Positions 1 to 7,772 of a DNA stretch of 11,796 bases are shown one piece after another. The translations under genes were made by a program, and so were the position numbers. Source of the stretch: Thermoplasmata archaeon (GTDB lineage Archaea > Thermoplasmatota > Thermoplasmata > Thermoplasmatales > Thermoplasmataceae); NCBI GenBank assembly GCA_021790415.1, contig JAJYDZ010000019.1:1-11796 (forward strand). The letters are read 5' to 3'. Position 1 is the stretch's first letter. Each line of letters begins with the position of its first letter. The notes beneath the pieces were generated by a model, which worked only from the letters and a program-made list of their open reading frames with translations, had not been told where the DNA came from and did no database searches.

Positions 1-181
1 TTATGGATATACGCCATCTAAATTTTCCATCGAATTACTTTGAGGGCATATGGAATGTTGTAACTCTGCTTCATTTAATCTCCGACTATGGCAGTTTTGC
101 ATAATATATTTTCAGATTTCCTATGTTTGACGGTATTTAATGTAAAGATCTTCATACTTGGATATTATGTATATAGATATC

Positions 182-972
182 ATGGCACATCCTGACTGGG
201 TCCTGAAACATAAGAAAAAGGGAACCCTGATAATGACGAGAGATGACCGGTACTACCTATAGATGTATCCAGCCACCGGAATAGGGAGAAGAAAAGATCC
301 CAGCTCAGGACTGATGAATACCTTGAGAGGATCACCCCTGGCGGTTTAGTTGAGCCGAAGGCAAAGAGGATCCTCAAGCGATACGATCAGGTCACGGTGA
401 ATGAATATGGCTCCCAATTCCTGATCAACCACGTTTCCCGTGATATCCTGGACGAACTGAAGAAACGCCTTCCAGAGTGGAAGGAGATCTTCGCTTTCGC
501 TTGCATGAGGCTGCTGCACCAGTCTCCCATGAAGAATGTTGAATTCCACTACATCCCGTCATACATGTCCGAGATGCTCAGTGATGCACATGTTTCCCCT
601 GATTCGCTTGATCCAATGCTGAGGAGGATCGGAATGGATCGGACTGCCCTGGCAGGTTTCATGAAAGCCCTCATGAATGATGACCGCTACCTTGCTGTCG
701 ATCTCACGCATGTTTTGTCCATGAGCGAAGGGATCATATCTGCAACTCCGGGGCACAACAGCACGGATGAATTCCTTCCCCAGGTGCAGCTTCTCTTCCT
801 CTTCTCCCTCGATCACGAGATGCCAGCATATTTCTGCATCCTCCCCGGATCAATAAACAGCGTGGCTTCCCTGAAAATCACCATGGAGGAATCCAGCGCC
901 AGGAGGATAGTGCTGGTTGCCGACACAGGGTTTTATTTCTCCTCCAATCTATTGTACTGTTTCTCACAGTTC
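182..972 (+). pseudogene. Truncated, frameshifted DDE transposase (IS4 superfamily, IS1634-like)
   Basis: The reading frame starts at ATG 182 (MAHPDWVLKHKKKG), hits TAG after about 26 codons, and resumes one frame over (VSSHRNREKKRSQLRTDEYL) into the long open frame through 397-972. That gives one frameshift near 260. In the 397 frame an acidic residue sits in AVDLTHV (codon at 700-702) and a second in VLVADTGFYFSSN (codon at 922-924). The order and context fit the first two catalytic aspartates of IS4/IS1634-type DDE transposases. The last third, with the third catalytic acidic residue, is absent because the frame is interrupted at the IS3 left end at 973. GTG 397 is therefore not a real start. 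No terminal repeats of this element were found. It is a dead fragment. The family call rests on motif spacing and general resemblance. Confidence 0.7.
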
Positions 973-992
973 TGGACAAATCGCAAAAAGAA
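973..992 (+). repeat. IS3 left terminal inverted repeat
   Basis: TGGACAAATCGCAAAAAGAA pairs with the right end at 2298-2317 (TGGACAAATTGCGAAATTAA read inward). The first nine bases are identical and the following stretch has scattered mismatches. Confidence 0.85.
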
Positions 993-1981
993 TTATGATA
1001 CGGTCCCTGCCGTTTCATCCCCCATTTTTTTTTCATCATATTGTTTTCCCACTTCAATAGCTTAACCTTCTCACTCCTTGCCTCCACCACTGCAAGCAGG
1101 ACATCATGATTTCCCCTGTAATACTGTGTCGGTGTGAGATAATTGAGCGATGAATGTCTCCGGTTATTGTTGTAATACTGGATGATTCTGGATATTTCAG
1201 ATCTGGCCTGTTCATAGTCTGTCAGTATTACTGGTGCAAGTGATTCCCGCATTATCTTGTTAGCCCTCTCAATGATGCCGTTCTGTTCAGGTATGTGCAC
1301 TGATGATATTCTGTGTGAGATTGTTCTGCTTAAGCACTATCCTGAATTCCATGGCGATGAATGATGATCCATTATCCCCTGTTTAAGAGGTTCTGCAATT
1401 GAATCTTTCCTGAGTTTGTCTATTGCTGCCTGTGCTTCCATTGATACTGAATCTGCATCCATTGCTGTTAGAAGAGAATGGTGAACAATGCACCTGCTGT
1501 ACTGATCAATGAAAATGATGAGGTAGAAGAACCTGTCCCTGATTTTTATATACATTATATCGGTCTGTCATCTTTTGTCTGATGTCTTTGCATGATCCGG
1601 GCGGGTGGATTCCCAGATCGGACGATTCCATGGCGTTATGAGGTTGTGCTTCCACAGTATCCTGTAGAGTGCTGATGGGAACAGATATGCAATATCCTCG
1701 TCTATCATGGTACAGGAAATCTCCATGAAGGACATCGCGGGATGCTGGTGCTTGAATCCGTTAACAATCAATTCATCGTAATTTCTTATGGCCATGGGAT
1801 TAAACCTTCCGTCAAGGAGGGGAGAGAATCATATCTGTGAATAGTACCAGAATCTTGATATCCCCAGCATGGAAAGTATCCCTGATACGGAATATCCAGC
1901 CCTTTCAACTGTGTTCGCCACTGTTCTGTCCATATCATAAAAGATGGATCTCATATCTGCCCCCTCCTCTGCAAGCATCAT
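973..1981 (-). pseudogene. IS3 OrfB (rve/DDE integrase-type transposase), broken
   Basis: OrfB would carry out strand transfer. From ATG 1981 it reads MMLAEEGADMRSIF and meets TGA at 1831-1829. It continues as an HTH_21-like region (IRNYDELIVNGFKHQHPAMS) and meets a second TGA at 1570-1568 where IS3 OrfBs have tryptophan before TDI. It then runs through the first catalytic Asp (QTDIMYIKIRDRFFYLI). The segment around 1303-1380, with the second Asp (DNGSSF), is out of frame between two compensating indels. The last catalytic Glu is back in frame (PEQNGIIERANKIMRES), followed by the usual YYNNNRRHSSLNYLTPTQYY tail. The frame has no own stop before the left terminal repeat and reads through into flanking DNA to 878. 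The gene is clearly dead. Confidence 0.85.
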
Positions 1982-2267
1982 CAGGGTTTTTTGATCTCCA
2001 GGTTCTTCGTTTCGACATCAGCAATGGTTGCCTTGAGCCTTGCAATCTCCTTATACTTCTCCGCCCTTATGCAATCCTCATCCACCTTCCTTCCGCGATT
2101 CTCAAATATTTCAGGTGCACTGTTCAGGAGCTGATCCTTCCAGTAGTAGAATCTTGCTGGCTTGAGATCATATTTCCTGCAGAGATCCGCCACTGATATG
2201 GTTTCGCTCATCCCCTAAATGACTATTTCAGTTTCTCCTCGGGTGTGTATTCCCTGTTTGCTGCCAT
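1981..2267 (-). pseudogene. IS3 OrfA (HTH_Tnp_1-type DNA-binding protein), broken
   Basis: OrfA is the helix-turn-helix protein that binds IS ends. The natural start appears to be ATG 2267 (MAANREYTPEEKLK), followed by a TAG. The frame resumes at 2211 as MSETISVADLCRKYDLKPAR, a typical recognition-helix region followed by a charged coiled segment (YKEIARLKATIADVETKNLE). One missing base after EEKLK plus a TAG just before the 2211 ATG explain the break. The gene ends in a TGATG overlap with orfB at 1981, next to an A6 run (1987-1992) that could permit a -1 slip. The open frame from ATG 2211 alone would give a 76-residue protein, but the upstream homologous residues argue that it is a fragment. 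Confidence 0.75.
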
Positions 2268-2297
2268 TTATAAGGCAAGAAACAGCATGTATCAAAA

Positions 2298-2317
2298 TTA
2301 ATTTCGCAATTTGTCCA
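2298..2317 (-). repeat. IS3 right terminal inverted repeat
   Basis: This is the inverted partner of the repeat at 973-992. It lies about 30 bp upstream of the original orfA start at 2267, as expected for an IS3 right end. Confidence 0.85.
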
Positions 2318-2326
2318 GAGATGCGT

Positions 2327-3388
2327 GAAACGTTCAGGAATCTCTCCTCATTGGAGAGATTCAGGCCTTCCTTGAGGAGAACAAGGGATCGAGAAATTGG
2401 TATTATGAGAGAGACCTTGGAATCAGGTATAGCAAGATCAATGATCACAGGGTGCCAATAGATCGCCACAAGGAATTCCAGAAAGCCTTGTTCGATAGAT
2501 ATCAGCGTAACATCGGGATAGACGATCTTGTTGTATCCATGTACTCAAAGGGTGTGTCAACAAGGAAGATGGCTGAAATCCTCGAGGAATTATTCCACAA
2601 TATCAAGGATCACGGAAATAACCGTGCCAGAAATCAATAAATAGAGATCCAGATCGCTGGACAGGAGGTACATCGCCATATTCGTGGATGCAGTATTCTT
2701 CTCACCTGACAGGGGTGCAAAAGAAATGTATCATATTTGCAATGGGAATACGGGGATCAGGAAACTATGAAATCCTTGGATTTTACATGAATACTGTAGA
2801 AAACGACTTCGCCTGTGGAAATATTCTCATGGACCTGCATGAAAGAAGCGTAGAAGAGCCTCTTTTTATTCATAGCAGATGGTTTACCGGGAATAGAGGA
2901 AGAAATAAAACAGCTATATCTAAGAGCTGATTTCAAGTTGTGTACAGTGCATGCATCAAGGAACTTTGAAGCGCAAGTGAGAGTGCAGGACAGGGATGAG
3001 ATCGATTTCGGTCTGAAGGGAATATTTCTCTCCAGATCAATGTAGGAGGCCATTGATCAGTTCACTGAGTTCAAGAGTAAACGGTTCTCGAATTACTCCG
3101 AGCCAGTGTACAATATGGATATGAATCTGGGAATATTGCTGAAGTACTATGATTATCCAGAATCCATCAGGAGATCCATACATTCAATGAATCTCATAGA
3201 GCGTATGAACAAGGAAATCCGGAGACGAATCAAGATCATCGATTCTCTCCCATCAGAGGGGAAGTGCCATAAAGATCATTTATCTCAGGGTGGCTGAAAT
3301 AAATGAGCGATGGTCGCAGAGAATGTTGAGAGGATTCTATAAATGCATGGACGAGATCAGGGAAATGTTCCAGGAGAGGTATCCTTAA
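2327..3388 (+). pseudogene. IS256-family (mutator-type) transposase, 5'-truncated and frameshifted
   Basis: The pieces together trace most of an IS256 transposase. They are: FLEENKGSRNWYYERDLG and VPIDRHKEFQ; FQKALFDRYQRNIGIDDLVV and GVSTRKMAEILEELF; the first Asp in YIAIFVDAVFFSPDRG (near 2685); ILGFYMN; the second Asp in LFIADGLPGIEEEI (near 2880); LCTVHASRNF; YYDYPESIRRSIH; the third-acid motif NLIERMNKEIRRR; and the C-terminus RWSQRMLRGFYKCMDEIREM ending RYP-stop at 3386-3388. Frameshifts occur near 2610, 2765, 2870 and 3258, and an in-frame TAG replaces a codon at 3043-3045. The start codon and left end are missing: the first homologous residues follow TGA 2324-2326, directly after the IS3 right end. 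The sequence after the stop (GTTTACACAACTTTCGGGAC from 3389) is the likely right terminal repeat, but no left partner is present to confirm it. Confidence 0.8.
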
Positions 3389-3415
3389 GTTTACACAACT
3401 TTCGGGACGCTGTGC

Positions 3416-3435
3416 TTGAGAGGTTACTATAAATG
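3416..3435 (+). repeat. Second IS256 C-terminal scrap repeating 3326-3345
   Basis: TTGAGAGGTTACTATAAATG at 3416 repeats TTGAGAGGATTCTATAAATG at 3326, with 18 of 20 positions identical. Both encode LRG(F/Y)YKC, the IS256 C-terminal motif. The second copy lies beyond the stop and the presumed right end of the first element. It therefore looks like debris from a second, related copy. Confidence 0.6.
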
Positions 3436-3529
3436 TGTTTAGCGACACAACAAAGTATAATTTAATATTATGCAGTTATTAAAACAAACTATCTGTGATT
3501 CTTATTATTAGAATTATGCATATGAGCCT

Positions 3530-4369
3530 ATGAAGTTGAATATTGAAATGGATCCATGGAAGAAAATCTGTGACGACCTCGGAATATCCGATGGGATGGA
3601 TTGGTTTGTCTCACCAACAATTTCAAGTAAGACTATAGGGAAACATGGCCGCCCAGAGAAGTTAATACCAATCTATACACGGCAGCAACTCCGTAAACAC
3701 TCATTCCTCTCTTCGCATAAATTAATTCCAATACGGATCGGAAGGGGAGAAGCAGTTTTGACTAAAGCAAGCTTAATCCAAGATGCGCCAAAAAGTAGTC
3801 AAAGTGATTCTTTTTCAATCAAGTTATCTAGCAAAGAAGCAGACGCAGTGCAAAAATTTACGAAACTGACAAGTGACAACGAAGCCAAGTTACTTTCAAT
3901 TGCATACAATCATGGTGTATTCAGCCGTGTCTTCAATAAAAGTGACAACTGGGATTACAGCCTTGGAATTTTTGGTAAGATGAACTTACCTAAGACTGAA
4001 ATTGGTTTAGTTGATTTCGAAGGAAACAAACAATTTTATGGACTAAGTATAAGTAATGTACAGTTCGAATTGGATTTTTCGTTCGAAGATGAGTCAAACA
4101 TATTCATAATAGAAGCTAAAGTAGGGGTAACAAAAACATTTTCCTCTCTCCAACTTTTTTACCCTTATCTTTTCTTCAAGAAGTACGCTTTCGAATCAGA
4201 GAAGAAGATACGTCCCATTCTCTTATTAATGCAGAACTTTTCAAAAGAAAAAATACACTATAAAATACTGGAATATGGGTTTCGGAGATCAAACGTTCCG
4301 AATTCTCTTTACCTGAAAGAAGAAACAAATGTTTCTCTTATCTTTTCTTCTCAATATTATTTCAGTTAA
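3530..4369 (+). CDS. Putative PD-(D/E)XK-superfamily nuclease, restriction-endonuclease-like
   Basis: This is an intact 279-residue protein. No family was recognised with certainty. Near residues 179-197 it has FELDFSF...NIFIIEAKVG, with D182 followed after 12 residues by E195-A-K197 in a predicted beta-hairpin. This is followed by SSLQLFYPYLFFKK with Q208. That D-(x12)-ExK-Q pattern is what PD-(D/E)XK nucleases show, so metal-dependent DNA cleavage is the likely activity. The N-terminal half (DWFVSPT, IPIYTRQQLRKH, IPIRIGRGEAVL) may bind DNA. There are no signal peptide or membrane segments. It lies about 140 bp beyond the IS256 debris, converges on the - strand operon and shares the bases TTAA with its stop. 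No methyltransferase is nearby, so it is not an ordinary type II restriction pair. ATG 3530 has no clear Shine-Dalgarno site. A weak TATA-like stretch near 3501-3510 would fit a leaderless start, and ATG 3548 is an alternative. Confidence 0.6.
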   Translation: MKLNIEMDPWKKICDDLGISDGMDWFVSPTISSKTIGKHGRPEKLIPIYTRQQLRKHSFLSSHKLIPIRIGRGEAVLTKASLIQDAPKSSQSDSFSIKLSSKEADAVQKFTKLTSDNEAKLLSIAYNHGVFSRVFNKSDNWDYSLGIFGKMNLPKTEIGLVDFEGNKQFYGLSISNVQFELDFSFEDESNIFIIEAKVGVTKTFSSLQLFYPYLFFKKYAFESEKKIRPILLLMQNFSKEKIHYKILEYGFRRSNVPNSLYLKEETNVSLIFSSQYYFS

Positions 4370-5265
4370 TTTCGGTCATCCCTTTCACGATAATCTCTCA
4401 TGCGAATTCTAGTCGCAATAAGTTCTACGAATTTATCCATTGGTTCAGTCAAACGAACCGGGTCCGTTGAGTCAGGGTCGGGAATTTCTTGGAATATGGA
4501 AGTGGAATTTGGGTAAATGCCATAAAGCGATCCAACTAGTCTTGAAGAATTTCTTCCAGTTTGGTAGAAGGATCTTGTAATTTCCTCGCTAGTTACAAAA
4601 GCAGGATTTCCATCTTCGTTTATCTTTCTGTTAATCGCACCTGATATTAGTCTAAGTGGAACAAAGCCGATTCTGGGGAATGGAGTTCCTCTATAATCAT
4701 CCCTAGTAGAAGTTGTAAGGTCTAAATTAATGAGCAAAAGCATAACTAGCAATGAAATTGATTGATTATATCTACGATAGTTCTCATCTGTAGGGTCGTC
4801 GGATAAACTAAGAATTTCATTTCCCGTCTTCAACCGCCTTCCAATTACAAAACTTATACCATCACCCTCCGAATCTTTTGGATATTCTATGTCAAAAATT
4901 CCATGTTCGGAAAATGCCTGTATTAATTTATTCTGTTTTGGAATATCAAGCTTGAGAAATGCGTCTCTGTTAGCTAGTTCCTGAACATGAATCGTTCCGT
5001 TCGTATTATCCATTAACGTATTCAATTCGATTTCAAAAATAAGGTTCTTTAAGCCAGAGTATCTATTATACATCCCCAAGAAATGGTTTAAAAACTCTAA
5101 AGCGCCCCACACCCCATTTATTGGATTAGAATCAGTCGGGTTGTCTAAAAAAGATTCAAGGAATTCAATAGTCTCTTCAACCGTGGTCTTGGCTGTGCTA
5201 CAATAATCGCATAACTCTCTCTCGGAGTTGCTTAAGTAACCCCTGCATATCTTACAATGAGCCAT
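4366..5265 (-). CDS. Zinc-ribbon protein with winged-helix-like body (second of a pair), last gene of the operon
   Basis: This 299-residue protein was not assigned to a family. Its N-terminus MAHCKICRGY...LCDYC gives C4-x2-C7-x11-C19-x2-C22, a classic zinc ribbon. A helical stretch (TTVEETIEFLESFLDN) follows. Then come two segments that could be winged helices: about 113-155 (KQNKLIQAFSEHGIFDIEY...ISFVIGRRL) and about 200-290. The C-terminus is highly charged (RIRMRDYRERDDRN). The layout closely parallels the first gene of the operon (8499-9359). ATG 5265 lies inside the end of the SMC-like gene (14-nt overlap) and is preceded by a strong GAGGTGAT Shine-Dalgarno site at 5271-5278, 5 nt upstream, which settles the start. 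It probably partners the SMC-like ATPase. Its stop overlaps that of the convergent nuclease gene. Confidence 0.85.
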   Translation of the reverse strand: MAHCKICRGYLSNSERELCDYCSTAKTTVEETIEFLESFLDNPTDSNPINGVWGALEFLNHFLGMYNRYSGLKNLIFEIELNTLMDNTNGTIHVQELANRDAFLKLDIPKQNKLIQAFSEHGIFDIEYPKDSEGDGISFVIGRRLKTGNEILSLSDDPTDENYRRYNQSISLLVMLLLINLDLTTSTRDDYRGTPFPRIGFVPLRLISGAINRKINEDGNPAFVTSEEITRSFYQTGRNSSRLVGSLYGIYPNSTSIFQEIPDPDSTDPVRLTEPMDKFVELIATRIRMRDYRERDDRN

Positions 5266-7180
5266 ATGGAATCACCTCTGGTTCCCTCTTTCCACTTTTA
5301 GTTACAGTCATCACTATCAACTTGTTATTCTTTGAAGCGAAATTATGCAAATATTTGAGGATGTCTTGTTTTCTATCTTCGTCGAAGACTTCGTAAATTG
5401 CGTCGATCAGAACTACTGGCTCAGTTCCATAAGATTCTGCCATAGCTAATAGAACTGCTATTGCAATGGAGGCCCTTTCCGAGGCAGAGATACTCTTTGT
5501 TTCAAGTTCGACCCATCCAGAATCTCCTTTTCTATGCACTATAATGTTGAATCTGCCATCATTGGCATCCATTTGAATTCTCAACGGGAAATTGAGAGCT
5601 TTAATAACTCCTTCAATGTTATTATTGAAAATGACTGATAATTTTTTCTGTTCATCTTCCCTTAACTTTCTCGCCTCATCTGAAAGCTCCTTGATGGGTT
5701 CTATGAATAACCTATCAAGTTCCTTTAAGCTTTCGCTGTTCATCGCAAAGGGTATGCCAAATACATCTACACGTGATTTTGTTACTTGCTCAAGCTCGTT
5801 AATTTTTGCTGTAACTTCTTTCTTCTGGTGTGCAAGAGTATCCAAATGCTTCTGGAGGTCTGGTCTTCCGCTTAACAAAATCTTCTGCAGTTCAAGTTTC
5901 TGATCTTCATAATCTGAAAGGGTCTGGGAAGTGTGATCTATATTGGATTTTAGTTTTTCCAATTCCCGTGCTCTGTCGGTCAGTTCCTGTTCAGCACCTT
6001 TTATTTCATTCTTTAGTTTTTTGATGTAGGATTCAAGCTGATCTTTCTCTTCTTTGGATCTTTTGCCCTGATCCTTTTCTCCATTCAATTTTCGTATTTC
6101 GTTCTCGACTTCATTCCTTTCCTTTGAAAAGTTATTGGACAAGGCCTCAAGTCTTGGTAGGCTTAACATTCCCTTCTCACACAAGGGGCAGGTTATTTCA
6201 CTATGTTTGTGTGTCTCAATCATTCCTCTTGCTTGAGAAACTAGGTCAAAATAAGCCAGAATTGAGGCTCTCTTATCTCGTAACTGTTCTATTTTCTCTT
6301 CAATTTCATTCAGTTCTTCTGTGCTACGCACCTCAATCTTACTTATAGACTCTTCGAATTGAGTTAGGCTGTTACTTTTTATCCTTATTGTTCGAGTGAG
6401 ATCATTGACTCTATTTTCAAGTGATAGCTGTTCTTCTTTGTCCTTAGAAATTTCATTACTCAACGATTTGATCTTATCTTCCAAAGCATTACTTTTGGTA
6501 GTAATCTCTTGATTTTCCTTTCTATTTTGTTCTTTGCTTATCTCTTTAAGCTCTTCACTGATAGTTGAAATGCTGCCATTAATCTTTATTAAATCTGCTT
6601 GCAGTTTTTCTTTGTTTTTTATGAGCTTAATTGACTCCTCAATTCTATTTGTGAGCTCATAACGTTTTCTTATTAATTCATCTTTTACCTGTTCAGCGCC
6701 TTCTATAATAGTCTGAAATGAGTCTAGTCTGTAGGATAATTCTTTGATAAACTTCAAGGCCATTCCTTGTCCTTCTTCAGTATCTAATGTCTTGTTCAAG
6801 AATCTTGTAATCCAGCTAACGTCAGTCAAAATATTGGTAATGATAAACTTTGAATCTCCTTTATATGAACCTACCTTATCTTTGTATATATCCGCAGATT
6901 TACTGTTCCCGTTTCTCTCTAATGAAATTTTACAGTGGTCAGAATTGATACTAATTATTCCTTGACTTTTTAGTGGGTCGTCTGGTATTAATCCCAAAAG
7001 CTTCTCTTCTCTTTTCAAATGATTTGGGGCATTCTCATTGTATGAGTATAGGGCAGTAATAGCTCTGACTATTGTAGATTTGCCAGTCGAGTTATCACCT
7101 TCAACAAGTACAAGCCCTTTCTCTGGGAACAAATATTCTTTGGATTTGAACTGCTGAACATTTGTAAGATTCAGTTTCAT
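5252..7180 (-). CDS. Rad50/SMC-like ATPase with zinc-hook CxxC
   Basis: This 642-residue protein has the full architecture of a short SMC/Rad50/RecN-type ABC ATPase. The Walker A motif is GDNSTGKST (28-36). Long coiled-coil arms rich in E/K/Q run from about 155 to 325 and 340 to 465, joined by CPLC at 331-334, the zinc-hook motif used for dimerisation in Rad50. The C-terminal half of the head has a signature-like ISASERASIAIA (564-575) and a Walker B-like VVLIDAIYEVFDED (589-602). Aligned with the usual LLLDEPTSNLDEE, D593 is the Mg-coordinating Asp but A594 occupies the place of the catalytic Glu. A D-loop Asp (D600) is present. At 642 residues it is shorter than chromosomal SMCs (about 1,100-1,200) and Rad50 (about 850-1,000). 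ATG 7180 overlaps the 55-aa gene by 4 nt, and a GGTGA Shine-Dalgarno site lies 6 nt upstream (7187-7191). It probably acts on DNA with the other operon products. No adjacent Mre11-like nuclease is encoded. Confidence 0.9.
   Translation of the reverse strand: MKLNLTNVQQFKSKEYLFPEKGLVLVEGDNSTGKSTIVRAITALYSYNENAPNHLKREEKLLGLIPDDPLKSQGIISINSDHCKISLERNGNSKSADIYKDKVGSYKGDSKFIITNILTDVSWITRFLNKTLDTEEGQGMALKFIKELSYRLDSFQTIIEGAEQVKDELIRKRYELTNRIEESIKLIKNKEKLQADLIKINGSISTISEELKEISKEQNRKENQEITTKSNALEDKIKSLSNEISKDKEEQLSLENRVNDLTRTIRIKSNSLTQFEESISKIEVRSTEELNEIEEKIEQLRDKRASILAYFDLVSQARGMIETHKHSEITCPLCEKGMLSLPRLEALSNNFSKERNEVENEIRKLNGEKDQGKRSKEEKDQLESYIKKLKNEIKGAEQELTDRARELEKLKSNIDHTSQTLSDYEDQKLELQKILLSGRPDLQKHLDTLAHQKKEVTAKINELEQVTKSRVDVFGIPFAMNSESLKELDRLFIEPIKELSDEARKLREDEQKKLSVIFNNNIEGVIKALNFPLRIQMDANDGRFNIIVHRKGDSGWVELETKSISASERASIAIAVLLAMAESYGTEPVVLIDAIYEVFDEDRKQDILKYLHNFASKNNKLIVMTVTKSGKREPEVIPYGSL
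5271..5278 (-). promoter_or_regulatory. Shine-Dalgarno site for the second zinc-ribbon gene
   Basis: GAGGTGAT on the - strand, 5 nt before ATG 5265, matches the archaeal 16S 3' tail and lies within the SMC-like coding sequence. Confidence 0.75.
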
Positions 7181-7344
7181 TCTTTTTCACCGGCCTGATA
7201 CTCATTCTTGTAAAAATCCACTAATAACTCCTTAATGAAATTAGCAACTTCACTCTTGCTATACTTTCCATTCGAAAACTGAGAAATGATCTTGTTTTTC
7301 AAGGAGTTTGACACTTCTTTCTTAAAATCGAAGATATCTTTCAT
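7177..7344 (-). CDS. 55-aa helical mini-protein between the unknown gene and the SMC-like gene
   Basis: This small gene fills the gap between its neighbours exactly. The product is 55 residues, starts MKDIFDFKKEVSNSLKNK, ends NEYQAGEKE, is strongly charged and is predicted to be all-helical. No membrane segment or family was recognised. The case for a real gene is its setting. ATG 7344 shares one base with the stop of the upstream gene (TGATG). A GAGGTG Shine-Dalgarno site lies 5 nt upstream (7350-7355). Its TGA forms an ATGA overlap with the start of the SMC-like ATPase. It could be a small subunit or coupling factor for that ATPase. Confidence 0.75.
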   Translation of the reverse strand: MKDIFDFKKEVSNSLKNKIISQFSNGKYSKSEVANFIKELLVDFYKNEYQAGEKE

Positions 7345-7772
7345 CAAAGCACCTCTGAAACCTGGATCTCGAAGTAAAGAGACTGTTCCTTGAAACCCTT
7401 ATATTTTTGTTCTACAACTCTCTCAATGGTTTCTTTAACTTTTTGTTTATTAGAGGAATTTACTCCTATGGCATCGTAAATTTCAACCCCACCTTTCGCC
7501 CTACCTTGTACCTTTTCTTTCTTCTCCCCACTTCTGTTAGCTGGCGACTCGGAATTATCTTCTTGGAGTGAAACGTACCTGATTAGCGCGTATTCCTTTG
7601 GAATAATCTCGGCATTTAAACCCTTCAATTCTTCATTGACGCTATCCACGAATTTATAGTTTCGTACAGCCCCTAACATTCTACGAAACTCATTCGCTGA
7701 ATAGCCTTGGTATCTTTTGAAATATACTATTATTTCTAGCCTATCATACGATTGCACATTGTTTTCACTCAT
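7344..7772 (-). CDS. Conserved-context hypothetical protein (142 aa)
   Basis: No family was recognised. The start chosen is ATG 7772 (MSENNVQSYDRLEIIVYFKRY), which overlaps the AAA+ gene by 8 nt. A GTG at 7784 in the same frame would add four residues. The protein alternates predicted strands and helices: LEIIVYFKRY, the helix SANEFRRMLGAVRNYKF, then EYALIRYVSLQ. A low-complexity hydrophilic linker follows (about 72-97, rich in S/G/K/E and including GEKKEKVQGRAKGG). A second small alpha/beta part comes after it (GGVEIYDAI, a KETIERVVEQ helix, SLYFEIQVSEVL). This suggests two small domains joined by a flexible linker. It sits between the AAA+ ATPase and the 55-aa gene and is probably an adaptor or substrate-binding subunit of the same complex. 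That role is inference from gene order only. Confidence 0.75.
   Translation of the reverse strand: MSENNVQSYDRLEIIVYFKRYQGYSANEFRRMLGAVRNYKFVDSVNEELKGLNAEIIPKEYALIRYVSLQEDNSESPANRSGEKKEKVQGRAKGGVEIYDAIGVNSSNKQKVKETIERVVEQKYKGFKEQSLYFEIQVSEVL

Larger units (their letters stand above)
973..2317 (-). mobile_element. IS3-family insertion sequence, inactivated
   Basis: The element is bounded by imperfect terminal inverted repeats. The left end reads TGGACAAATCGCAAAAAG from 973. The right end, read inward from 2317 on the other strand, is TGGACAAATTGCGAAATT. They match at 19 of the first 24 positions and have the 5'-TG...CA-3' termini typical of IS3. The 1345-bp length is normal for the family. 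It carries orfA (2267-1981) and orfB (from 1981), with orfB in the -1 frame as IS3 elements use for a frameshifted OrfAB. No 3-5 bp target duplication is visible: the flanks differ and carry two different transposase remnants. The matching TC just outside each end could extend the repeat to 971-2319. Several stops and frameshifts make it non-functional. Confidence 0.85.

Noticed and set aside
1..181. A short + strand frame (3-104, 33 codons) and possible left end of the first transposon
   Set aside because: There is no ribosome-binding site or recognisable residues, and no inverted-repeat partner for a transposon end is present in the window.
559..816. Open - strand frame of 85 codons
   Set aside because: It is antisense to the IS1634-like transposase fragment. 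The + strand carries the recognisable catalytic motifs.
1837..2461. Open + strand frames of 119 and 80 codons, and the 84-codon - strand frame
   Set aside because: They overlap the IS3 orfA/orfB and the IS256 5' region in wrong frames. The transposase homology lies in the other frames.
5592..6348. Open frames on the + strand opposite the SMC-like gene
   Set aside because: These are antisense shadows of the coiled-coil region with Ser/Phe/Leu-rich translations and no ribosome-binding site. The - strand gene has all the motifs.
5252..7180. Identification of the SMC-like protein as DndD or Wadjet JetC
   Set aside because: The size and hook would allow DndD. However, the N-terminus, signature (ISASE) and Walker B (DAIYEVFD) do not match what I know of DndD, and there is no DndE or desulfurase. 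It is far too short for JetC, and no JetD-like TOPRIM gene is present.
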